The notes under the pieces are model-generated. The model saw only the letters and a list, made by a program, of their open reading frames with translations. It did no database searches and had not been told where the DNA came from. Source: Corynebacterium timonense (lineage in GTDB: Bacteria > Actinomycetota > Actinomycetes > Mycobacteriales > Mycobacteriaceae). Taken from it: a stretch of 64,000 bases of DNA. Positions 16,008 through 23,957 of the stretch are shown one piece after another (positions within the stretch are counted from its first letter, which is position 1; each line of letters starts with the position of its first letter). Location: the NCBI RefSeq assembly GCF_900105305.1, contig NZ_LT629765.1, positions 1,116,001 to 1,180,000 of the forward strand, in the 5' to 3' direction. The position numbers and the translations under genes are program-made.

Positions 16008-18257
16008 GTGGGCACTTCCCGCACCGCACGCCGCGCCACCGCCGTCGTAACCGCGCTATTCCTCCTCACTCCCGTCACCGCCGTCGCCGGGCCTGACGAC
16101 GGCAAAGCCATCGCGACACGCACCCACGTCGACGCCCCGAAGACGTTCTGGACAGGCGACGCGTTCACGCTGAAGACGTCTTACGGCGAAAACACCGTCA
16201 AAAACGTCGACGAAACCGCGATCTGGACAGGAAAAGGTTGGGGGCTCAACAGCAACAGCCAGTACCAATTCACGGTTCCCGACGACCCCCAGTTCCGCTT
16301 CCTGGGACAGCCGGGCGACGTCCTCTACGCCGCGCCCAACATCACGCATGGCAACAATGACCCCGTGTGGCTCGGCTTCGGCGCAAGCGATCTGCCGACC
16401 GAGAAGTTCCGTGACAACACCGTCTCGCTCGACCTCGTCTCCGTCGACGGCCCCGGCCGGGTGGAAAAGTTCATTTGGCGACGAGACAACGCGCCCGTCG
16501 AACGCCTGCTCAGTTCCTCCGATGGCCCGCGCTCCTACTTCCTTACCTCCGGTGACCACACGCACAACTTCACCACGTTCTCGCGTCCCGGCCGCTACGA
16601 GCTGACCTACCGCACCGTTGCCCGCGACCACAACGGCACCATCATCAGCTCTGAACTGACCACCCTGCCCATCCAAGTCGGCGGCAAACAACCCCACGAC
16701 ACCCCGACCCCCTCCACGAAGGAGCGCTACAACAACGCCCCCGAAGGCAACCTCGCCGACGCAGGCTACACACTCTCCGTCGCCCCCAACGAAACCCATG
16801 AGAAAGACGGCGACGAACACCTGTCTACCCTGACCTTCACCGCCAAAGACACCTCCCTCGAAGGCACCCTCACCCTCTTCATCAACGGCTACTTCCTCAC
16901 CGACCTCGACGTCACCAAAGGCACCGCCAGCTGGAACGAACACCTCGGCCCCCTCGACTCCACCCTGCAAGCCGTCTTCACCCCCAAAGGCACCACCGGC
17001 GCACGCTGGATCTCCCCCCCACTCCCCTACGCCACAGGCGCCACCAACACGGTCACCTCTGACCACGGCAACGCCAAACTCACCGAACCGACCAACGACC
17101 CCGCCAACACGGTCTTGCCCACCAAGGACTACACACCCACCACCCTCAACTACACCGCAACGATCGAGCCGGCTGGGAAGGGCAAGGGGAAAGTCACCGT
17201 CGAGTTCGAAGACAAACGCATCCGCGGCTTCCTACGCGGCGGCCTCTACGATAAGAAGGACGACGAGTTCGCATCGGTTGCTTTCGAAGGCACTGTAGAA
17301 AACGGCCGCGCGGAGTACGTGTTCGAAACATACGACGACTTCAACGGCGCCACCGCCCGCCTGGAGGTTGTGCCTCACCCCACGGTGGCGGCCTCGACCG
17401 GGGTCCTCACTATGCCCGCCCCCTATTCTGTATCGACCACACTCACCGCCGAGGGTGCTCTCGGAGCCGCGGGCTCCCAGCCGAAGCCCACGCCCAGCCC
17501 CGATCCTGAGGTGTGCACCCCGCGGCCCGTTATCGAACGTGGCCACGTGGACATCGCAGCCACCGGCGGAAAAACCGACCTCGGCATCGTCCTCAAAGAC
17601 GACACCAACACCACCCCCGGCGTCAAAGAACGCCGCCTCGACAGCGTCGTCCTCGGCGTCCACAACAACGCCCGCAAAGAACGCAAAGGTGCCTTCTCCG
17701 ACCCCTTCTTCGACGTCGTCGGCCCCAAAGACTCCCCCTTCTACCTCCTGCCCGCAACACAAAACCCCGACATCATCTGGCCCGGCTACAACACCCAAAA
17801 CATCGACTATGAAGGCATCGACGGCACCGTCGACCTCCACATCGACATCGCCGACGGCCCCAAAAACGGCCACCTCGTCATGTTCCAAGACGAATTCGGC
17901 GGATACACCCCCTACTCAACACCAAAAACGGCGACACCACCATCGACATCAGCCGCCCCACCCACGTCCACACCAACTGGATCTTCACCCAACCCGGCAC
18001 CTACACCCTCAACGTCTGGTACACCGCCCGCACAAAAGACGGCAAAGACCTCACGTCCGAAGTACAAAAGGCAACCTTCGCCATCGGCAACGACGCCGTC
18101 GCCACCGCAAAAAACCCCAGCAACTGCACCACCCCCACGCCACAGCCCACCCCCACACCACAGCCCAACCCCGACGACGACCACGGAACTGACCCAAGCA
18201 CCCCAGGGCAATCCGGCGACCAGTCCAGCGGCTCCTCGATCGACCCGTACTCCGTGA
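16008..18257 (+). CDS. Third tandem surface protein, frameshifted before its anchor
   Basis: This is a close relative of the 13476 gene with the same signal peptide and the order repeat domain, middle modules, repeat domain. The frame breaks at a run of five Cs (17908-17912): the 12356 relative has six there and reads TPLLNT. After it the protein continues as about 115 meaningless Ser/Thr/Pro-rich residues to 18257. In the restored frame the text is normal again (PTHVHTNWIFTQPGTYTL, then a spacer, a membrane segment and FTSLFRR) and stops at 18361. The original anchor differs from that of the first two proteins. As read, the product lacks the HxH motif of its second domain and the membrane anchor, so it would be released. 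A slippage-prone C run could make this reversible, or it is a sequencing indel. Confidence 0.75.
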   Translation: MGTSRTARRATAVVTALFLLTPVTAVAGPDDGKAIATRTHVDAPKTFWTGDAFTLKTSYGENTVKNVDETAIWTGKGWGLNSNSQYQFTVPDDPQFRFLGQPGDVLYAAPNITHGNNDPVWLGFGASDLPTEKFRDNTVSLDLVSVDGPGRVEKFIWRRDNAPVERLLSSSDGPRSYFLTSGDHTHNFTTFSRPGRYELTYRTVARDHNGTIISSELTTLPIQVGGKQPHDTPTPSTKERYNNAPEGNLADAGYTLSVAPNETHEKDGDEHLSTLTFTAKDTSLEGTLTLFINGYFLTDLDVTKGTASWNEHLGPLDSTLQAVFTPKGTTGARWISPPLPYATGATNTVTSDHGNAKLTEPTNDPANTVLPTKDYTPTTLNYTATIEPAGKGKGKVTVEFEDKRIRGFLRGGLYDKKDDEFASVAFEGTVENGRAEYVFETYDDFNGATARLEVVPHPTVAASTGVLTMPAPYSVSTTLTAEGALGAAGSQPKPTPSPDPEVCTPRPVIERGHVDIAATGGKTDLGIVLKDDTNTTPGVKERRLDSVVLGVHNNARKERKGAFSDPFFDVVGPKDSPFYLLPATQNPDIIWPGYNTQNIDYEGIDGTVDLHIDIADGPKNGHLVMFQDEFGGYTPYSTPKTATPPSTSAAPPTSTPTGSSPNPAPTPSTSGTPPAQKTAKTSRPKYKRQPSPSATTPSPPQKTPATAPPPRHSPPPHHSPTPTTTTELTQAPQGNPATSPAAPRSTRTP

Positions 18258-18390
18258 TTGGCGTGGTCATGGCAGCTGTCTTTGGCTTGGCAGTGGTCAA
18301 CTTTTTCGCTCAGCACGCTCCTGCTCTCGCCGCGTGGTTCACCTCACTCTTCCGCCGATAATGCACGTAGAAAGGACACAGTTTCCTCCC

Positions 18391-19929
18391 ATGGCACCGA
18401 CCAAACTCGCGCCATCGTCTCTCTTGCTGCTGCTTCTGATCGTGGTGGGCTTCGCCCCGCCTGCCGCGGCGCAAGGGCTGGCGTTTGACTCCGGCCACAT
18501 CGACGCGTTCAACGTCACCGCGGACGGCGGTGGTCTCGTCCTCGATCTGAAGGAGGACGTGACGGGCAGCCACGTGCGCCACGCCCCGGAGGACGTCTCA
18601 CTCGTAGTCACGGACGCCGCATGGTCGGATGCCACGGCCGCCGTCGACGGGATCGGCCAGGCCACCTATTACCTGCCCCAGACCCAAAACCCGAACATCA
18701 TCTGGCCGGGGTGGGATACCCAAGCCGTGGTCGCCGGCGGGTTTTCCGCCATCGACCTTGTGTTCAACGAGGTCAGCGGCCCCGGCGACGTGTTTGTCTT
18801 CGAAACCGCGGGCCTCGGCGGGATCAACCCCGTCACCAATGACGGCTCACTCGCGCTGACCAGCGGCTCCGTGATCACCCAGGCGAACCCAGCCCACCGG
18901 CACGTCAACTGGGCGTTCACAGAGCCCGGCGTGTACACCATGCGCGTCAACGCCTCCGGCAACGGGGTGTCCAGCAACACAGCGACCTACACCTGGGTCG
19001 TCGGCGACGGCAGCGGTGCCCCCGCCCCGGCGGCAGCTCCCGCCCCCGCAGCGGGCGCCACGACCCCCGCAACGAACCCCGGAACAAACCAAGGCGGCGC
19101 CGCAGCGCCCGCTGCCGGCCAGAAGTGCACTCCAGGCATCATCCCGATGATCAAGGACGATCGCAGCGTTCCCCCGGTCTGGCGCTCGCCGAGCGAGCTT
19201 TCCTTCGGGCTGGGCGATGCGGCGAAGAAGAATCTGCCCGAACCCGTCGGCCCTGTCCCGGCGGGCGAGGCATGGATGATCGGCGCCGTCCAAGAAGCCG
19301 GTGTTCCCTGGCTTGGCGCCAACACGCAGCACCCGAGCATGCTGGAGAACCAAGTCGGCGATGTCACGTGGGAGCTGACCTCCTTTGACGGGCCCGGCAC
19401 CATGGTCGTGTTCACGCAGGGCGGCCTCGGCCAGATCATGGGCGAAGAATGGTTCCGCGGCGGCGACGGCCGCGGCCAGGGCTCGCACACCATCGCGCCG
19501 AACACGCACGTCCACCCGATGTGGCTGTTCAGCAAACCCGGCACCTACAAGGTCGGCATCCGCCAGTCCACGGTGAAGGACGGCACGACGTATTCGGGAA
19601 CCGACGTCATCACCTTCCACGTTGGACAGGGCGGCGACGCCAACGACGGCCACTTCGACCTGGGCGGCCACTTCGACCTGGGCGGGCAGTTCGATCCGGC
19701 TGGCGGAGACTGCGCGGCGGGCGCGGCGAGCGCAGGAGGCACCGCCGGCGATGCCTCCGGTACAAACGGCGCGCCCGCCGCTCAGAACCGGCCCCAGGCG
19801 CAGGGCACTCTGGCGGACACCGGGACTACGCCTATGACACTGCCGTTCGCCATCCTCGGCCTCGGCCTGCTGGTGTTCGGTATCGGCGTTGCGCGCTTCT
19901 CCTACGCGATGGGCAGGGCACACCGGTGA
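18391..19929 (+). CDS. Transporter-associated surface protein with LADTG sorting signal
   Basis: This 512-residue exported protein has a signal peptide (MAPTKLAPSSLLLLLLIVVG, cleaved after AAA). Two anchored-repeat domains follow: about 30-205 (WPGWDTQ, AHRHVNWAFTEPGVYTM) and about 250-410 (VPWLGANTQ, THVHPMWLFSKPGTYKV), with an Ala/Pro linker between them. The C-terminus is LADTG, a hydrophobic stretch and the basic tail RAHR. LAxTG is the pattern used by class E sortases, so covalent wall attachment is likely; no sortase gene is in this window. It matches the wall protein of anchored-repeat ABC systems (TIGR03773-like). The ATG at 18391 is preferred; an ATG at 18361 overlaps the restored stop of the previous gene and would add ten residues. 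Its stop overlaps the next start (GTGA). Confidence 0.85.
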   Translation: MAPTKLAPSSLLLLLLIVVGFAPPAAAQGLAFDSGHIDAFNVTADGGGLVLDLKEDVTGSHVRHAPEDVSLVVTDAAWSDATAAVDGIGQATYYLPQTQNPNIIWPGWDTQAVVAGGFSAIDLVFNEVSGPGDVFVFETAGLGGINPVTNDGSLALTSGSVITQANPAHRHVNWAFTEPGVYTMRVNASGNGVSSNTATYTWVVGDGSGAPAPAAAPAPAAGATTPATNPGTNQGGAAAPAAGQKCTPGIIPMIKDDRSVPPVWRSPSELSFGLGDAAKKNLPEPVGPVPAGEAWMIGAVQEAGVPWLGANTQHPSMLENQVGDVTWELTSFDGPGTMVVFTQGGLGQIMGEEWFRGGDGRGQGSHTIAPNTHVHPMWLFSKPGTYKVGIRQSTVKDGTTYSGTDVITFHVGQGGDANDGHFDLGGHFDLGGQFDPAGGDCAAGAASAGGTAGDASGTNGAPAAQNRPQAQGTLADTGTTPMTLPFAILGLGLLVFGIGVARFSYAMGRAHR

Positions 19930-21422
19930 GGCAGCGCGCAGTAGCCCTCGCCGTTAGCCTTCTTGCCGCCGCGCTGGGCACCACAGCGTGCTCCTCGGCT
20001 CAGGCCAGCCAGGATTCGGCGGGCGCAGGACCCTCCGTCGTGGCCACGACTACGATCCTGGCGGACCTCGCATCCAACGTTGCGGGCGAACGCGCCTCGG
20101 TGCGCTCTCTCATCCCGCCGGGGGCGGACCCCCACTCCTACGAGCCGGGTCTGCGCGCGGTGCGCGACATTGCCAACGCCGACCTCGCCCTCATGAACGG
20201 CCTGCTCCTGGAGCCGGCGCCGCTTGTGGCCACGGTGGAGCACTCCACCCCAGAGGGCACGCCGGTTGTGCCAGTTGCGGAAAACCTCGCCCGGTACGGC
20301 ACGGAACTTGTCACCCTCGTAGAAAACGTCGCCCTCGACGCGGTCTGGCTCGGCCTGCGGGTCGCAGGCACGAGCTTGTCGACGACCGACCACGTCACCG
20401 TGACCCTCACCGACGCGCGCGGGCCCGGCGACGTCGCGGCCTACATCACCTCGACGTTCGGCCAGCCCGAGGTACTGTTCAACAGCGCCGACGGTCTGGA
20501 TGCGAACGATGAGGTCGCGCTGCCCGAAGGCGCGCACACCCACGTGTCGTGGGCGTTTAGCGCACCCGGCGTCTACGAGCTCGACGTTGCCGCGAGCAAC
20601 GGCGAGTCCGCGACCATCACGGTGGCCGTCGGCGTGGACCCGGCGACGTCGAGCCCCATCTCCGACCCCGTGATCCTCGATTCCGGACACGTCGATATCA
20701 CCGCGGGCGGAGGCGCCCTCGAGCTGGTCCGCGACGCCGACTTCGGCGCCAAGGAGTCGCTCGACCCGGCGCGCGCCGTCGTCGCGGTGCCGGGCACGAC
20801 GCTGCAGCCGATCCCGGGTGACCCGGCGTTTCGCTTCCTGGGCCGCCCGGGGTCGGAAACGTACCTGCTGCCGCAGGCCGTGCTCGGCCGCCACGTTCAC
20901 GGGGAGAGCGACCCGCACGTGTGGCACGACGTTTCGGCTGCCGCGGCGATGGTGCAGGTGATCCGCGACGAGCTGGTGCGCGTCGACCCCGCCGGGGCGG
21001 CCGAGTACCGCAGTAATGCGGACGCCTACCTGGCGGAGCTGGCGGAGGTGGACGCGTATGTGCGCGAGCGCATCGCCGCGATCCCCCCGCAGAACCGTCA
21101 TTTGGTGACCACCCACCACGGCTACGCCTACCTCGGCCGCGCCTACGGGGTGTCCATCGCTGGGTTCGTCAGCCCCAACCCGGCGGTGGAGCCGACCCCG
21201 CGCGACCTCATCGCCTTGACCCGCACGTTGGAAAACCTCAAGGTTCCGGCTGTGTTTCTCGAACCTCAGCTGGCGCGACAGTCCTCTCCGTTGACGGAAA
21301 CCGCGAGGGACCTTGGCATCGCAGTGTGCCCGATTCGCGGTGACACCCTCGACGACGAGGCCCCGACCTACAGCGATTTTATGAAGCAGAACGCGGACAG
21401 CCTAGCTCGCTGCTTGTCCTAG
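19926..21422 (+). CDS. Metal-binding lipoprotein of anchored-repeat ABC transporter (ZnuA-like with inserted domain)
   Basis: This 498-residue substrate-binding protein belongs to the ZnuA/TroA cluster. The N-terminus is lipoprotein-like (VRQRAVALAVSLLAAALGTTAC, Cys22; the lipobox is weak). The binding fold is split. The first part ends near residue 125 and has the metal ligand His70 in ADPHSYEP. An anchored-repeat domain (about 130-320, with GAHTHVSWAFSAPGVYEL and LDSGHVDITAGGG) is inserted. The fold then resumes with HVHGESDPHVWHDV (His331) and TTHHGYAYLGRAYG (His398) and ends with a GDTLDDEAPTYSDFM acidic segment. This is the architecture of TIGR03772-type proteins. All three ligand histidines are intact, so divalent metal (zinc or manganese) is the likely substrate. 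The GTG start overlaps the previous stop. Confidence 0.9.
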   Translation: MRQRAVALAVSLLAAALGTTACSSAQASQDSAGAGPSVVATTTILADLASNVAGERASVRSLIPPGADPHSYEPGLRAVRDIANADLALMNGLLLEPAPLVATVEHSTPEGTPVVPVAENLARYGTELVTLVENVALDAVWLGLRVAGTSLSTTDHVTVTLTDARGPGDVAAYITSTFGQPEVLFNSADGLDANDEVALPEGAHTHVSWAFSAPGVYELDVAASNGESATITVAVGVDPATSSPISDPVILDSGHVDITAGGGALELVRDADFGAKESLDPARAVVAVPGTTLQPIPGDPAFRFLGRPGSETYLLPQAVLGRHVHGESDPHVWHDVSAAAAMVQVIRDELVRVDPAGAAEYRSNADAYLAELAEVDAYVRERIAAIPPQNRHLVTTHHGYAYLGRAYGVSIAGFVSPNPAVEPTPRDLIALTRTLENLKVPAVFLEPQLARQSSPLTETARDLGIAVCPIRGDTLDDEAPTYSDFMKQNADSLARCLS

Positions 21423-21460
21423 ACACCCACTCACGTTTGCATACGAAAGAAGATTTTCCC

Positions 21461-22366
21461 ATGTTTTTACGCACCCGCGCCGCCGCTGTAACCGTTGCGG
21501 CCTCCCTTGCCCTCTCCCCCGCCGCTTTCGCGGCGATGGCTCCGGTCGACCCCGCCCTCAAGCAAACGGTGACGGCGGACGAGGCCGTCGCAGACCCGGG
21601 GACCGCCGCGACCGTCGAGGCGGGCCACGTCGACCTCGGACCGCTGCCGGGGGCGAACCCGGGTGAGTTCGATCTGCTCGCGCGCGACGACACGGCCGTT
21701 CCCCCGATCTGGCGCCACACCGACGACGTGGTTCTGCGTGTCGGCGACGCCGCAGCCCAGACCCTTCCCGACAACGAGCAGTTCGAGTTCATCGGCGCGC
21801 AGCCCGGCGCGTCGGTGTGGGTCGTGCCGCAGACGGAGGTGCCGGGCGTCCCGTGGCTGGGGTGGAATACGCAAAACCCCGACCTCATCAGCGCTGCCGA
21901 CCGGGGGGTGACCTTCGAGTTCGCCGGCCATCAGGGCCCCGGCCGGTTCAGCCTCTTCCTGCAAAACGGCGGTTTCGAGCCGCCTCAGGTGCTGTGGAAC
22001 TCGGACGCAGAGGGAGCGCAGCCCTTCTTCGCCGAGCTGAACACGCACACGCACGCCAACTGGGTGTTCACCGAGCCGGGTATCCATCAGGTGGCTTTGC
22101 GCGTGACCGTGCCGCTTCTCGACGGCGGAGAAACCTCCGCCACCAAGGTCATCACTTTTGCTGTCGGCGACGCCACCGACGTCAACGCCGCGCAGCAGGC
22201 GCAGTGGCAGGGCGATTTCCGCGCCGCCGCTGAGTCCGACGCGGGCGCGGGCCCGGGCGCCTCGGAGGCGTCGAACGCGTGGTGGCTGGCGGGCGCCGGC
22301 GTGCTCGTTCTCGTGGTCGTCGCCGTCGCGCTGGTGGCCGTGCGGCGCAAGGGTGGGCGTCGATGA
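21461..22366 (+). CDS. Membrane-anchored surface protein with one repeat domain
   Basis: This 301-residue exported protein has a signal peptide (MFLRTRAAAVTVAASLALS ... FAAM). A single anchored-repeat domain (about 50-250) carries EAGHVDLGPL, VPWLGWNTQNPDL, GRFSLFLQNGGFE and THTHANWVFTEPGIHQV. A short acidic Ala/Gly linker and a C-terminal membrane helix (WWLAGAGVLVLVVVAVALVA) end in the basic tail RRKGGRR. It has no LPxTG-like motif, so it should stay in the membrane. The start at 21461 is preferred over 21437 because it begins the signal peptide and follows AAAGAAG. It lies 38 bp after the binding protein and overlaps the ATPase start by four bases, so it belongs to the transporter operon. 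Confidence 0.85.
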   Translation: MFLRTRAAAVTVAASLALSPAAFAAMAPVDPALKQTVTADEAVADPGTAATVEAGHVDLGPLPGANPGEFDLLARDDTAVPPIWRHTDDVVLRVGDAAAQTLPDNEQFEFIGAQPGASVWVVPQTEVPGVPWLGWNTQNPDLISAADRGVTFEFAGHQGPGRFSLFLQNGGFEPPQVLWNSDAEGAQPFFAELNTHTHANWVFTEPGIHQVALRVTVPLLDGGETSATKVITFAVGDATDVNAAQQAQWQGDFRAAAESDAGAGPGASEASNAWWLAGAGVLVLVVVAVALVAVRRKGGRR

Positions 22367-23109
22367 GCGTGCTAGAGGTTGAGAACCTGGCGGTAACTCT
22401 TGCTGGCAGGCCCGTGATCCGCGACGCCTCCCTCACGGTCGATGCGGGCGAGTTCGTCGGTCTGCTTGGACCGAATGGCGCAGGCAAAACGACGCTCATG
22501 CGCTCCGTGCTGGGGCTCATCCCGATCGACTCCGGCCGCGTCGAGGTGTGCGGGACATCGGGCCGTGCGGTGCGCGAGCTCATCGGATACGTGCCGCAGC
22601 GCCACGAGGTTGCGTGGGACTTCCCCATCGACGTGCGTACCGCCGTCATGGGCGGGCGCACCGGCCTGATCGGTTTTTTCCGCCGCCCGCGCGAAGCGGA
22701 CCACGCCGCGGTCGACGAGGCCCTTGAGCGCGTGCGGCTCACCGAGCTGTCGCACCGCCCCATCGAAGAGCTCTCCGGCGGGCAACGCCAGCGCGTGCTC
22801 GTCGCGCGCGCTCTGGCCACGCGCCCCACGGCGCTGCTTCTCGACGAACCCTTCACCGGCCTCGACATCCCCAGCTCAGAGCAGCTACTCGACCTGTTCG
22901 ACGAACTCGCCGGGCAGGGCACCGCGATCGTGATGTCCACCCACAACCTTGCAGAGGCCGTCCACGCCTGCCACCGTCTGGTGCTGTTTAACCGCACGGT
23001 TATCGCCGAGGGGCCGCGCGCGCGTTTGACGGTCGCGCAGCCGTGGATCGACACTTTCGGCGTGCGCCCCGACTCGCCCCTGTTATCCTCCGTGGGGGTG
23101 CAGGCCTAA
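22363..23109 (+). CDS. Metal ABC transporter ATP-binding protein (anchored-repeat type)
   Basis: This is a 248-residue ABC ATPase. Walker A is GPNGAGKTT (about 37-45), the Q-loop lies in YVPQRHEVAWDFP, the signature is LSGGQRQRVLVARAL, Walker B is LLLDEPF, and the H-loop is STHNL. The PQR and DFP features after the Q-loop are typical of ZnuC/TroB-like metal importers. The start ATG overlaps the preceding stop and the stop overlaps the permease start (TAATG), so translation is coupled along the operon. It supplies energy for the permease encoded next. It belongs with the TIGR03771 subunits of anchored-repeat systems. Confidence 0.95.
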   Translation: MSVLEVENLAVTLAGRPVIRDASLTVDAGEFVGLLGPNGAGKTTLMRSVLGLIPIDSGRVEVCGTSGRAVRELIGYVPQRHEVAWDFPIDVRTAVMGGRTGLIGFFRRPREADHAAVDEALERVRLTELSHRPIEELSGGQRQRVLVARALATRPTALLLDEPFTGLDIPSSEQLLDLFDELAGQGTAIVMSTHNLAEAVHACHRLVLFNRTVIAEGPRARLTVAQPWIDTFGVRPDSPLLSSVGVQA

Positions 23110-23957
23110 TGCTCAGCCCTGTCGAGTTCGTCTCCGACCTCGCCAACCCCGCTCTCGGCTTCTTGCCGCGCGCTCTGGTCATCTCCATCATCGTCGCCGC
23201 GGTGTGCGGCGTGGTGGGAACACACGTGGTGCTGCGCGGCATGGCGTTCATTGGTGACGCCGTCGCCCACGCCGTCTTCCCCGGGATCGCGATCGCTTTC
23301 GCCCTCGAGGTGTCCATCCTGGCGGGCGGGGCCGTCGCCGGTGCGACGGTGGCGCTGCTCATCGCCGTGTTTTCCCAACGCCGCCGGGTGAAAGAAGACA
23401 CGCTCATCGGCATCTTCTTCGCCGCCTCCTTCGCCCTCGGTCTGGTCATCATCTCGCGGGTGCAGGGCTACACCGGTTCGCTAACCAGCATCCTTTTCGG
23501 CTCCATCACGGGCGTGTCCGAGGCCGATATTCTGGTGGCCTTCGTCGTCGGGGTGGGCGTCGTCACGCTGCTCATCGCCCTGACCCCGCAGCTGACCGCC
23601 CTGGCCCTCGACCGCGAAACCGCGCGGGCGATGAACCTGCCTGTCTTGCTGCTCGATGTGATCCTCTATTTGGCTGTGACGGCCGCGGTGGTGATCTCGC
23701 TGCGCACCATCGGCAACATCCTCGTGCTTGCGCTGCTCATCACACCGGCCGCTACCGCGCGGCTGCTCACCAACCGACTGCCGTCGATGATGGCGCTCGC
23801 CGCCCTCATCGGCGTCGGCGGGTCTGTGCTCGGGCTGTATCTGTCCTGGGCCCTCGATGCGCCGGCCGGCGCGACGATCGTGCTCACCTTGACCGCCGTC
23901 TTTCTGCTCACCTGGGTTGCCAACCCCGTCCGATTCCGATCGAAAGTACCCGCATGA
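23109..23957 (+). CDS. Metal ABC transporter permease (anchored-repeat type)
   Basis: This 282-residue integral membrane protein of the ABC-3 (ZnuB/TroC) family has about eight hydrophobic segments, for example ALVISIIVAAVCGVVGTHVVL and VAFVVGVGVVTLLIALTP. Family motifs are GDAVAHAVFPGIAIAFAL (the GDxxSHxxxPG type), a coupling-loop region around RRRVKEDTLIGIFFA, and TIGNILVLALLITPAATARLL. Both ends overlap neighbours (TAATG with the ATPase, ATGA with the last surface protein). It forms the channel for the metal delivered by the lipoprotein at 19926. Confidence 0.95.
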   Translation: MLSPVEFVSDLANPALGFLPRALVISIIVAAVCGVVGTHVVLRGMAFIGDAVAHAVFPGIAIAFALEVSILAGGAVAGATVALLIAVFSQRRRVKEDTLIGIFFAASFALGLVIISRVQGYTGSLTSILFGSITGVSEADILVAFVVGVGVVTLLIALTPQLTALALDRETARAMNLPVLLLDVILYLAVTAAVVISLRTIGNILVLALLITPAATARLLTNRLPSMMALAALIGVGGSVLGLYLSWALDAPAGATIVLTLTAVFLLTWVANPVRFRSKVPA

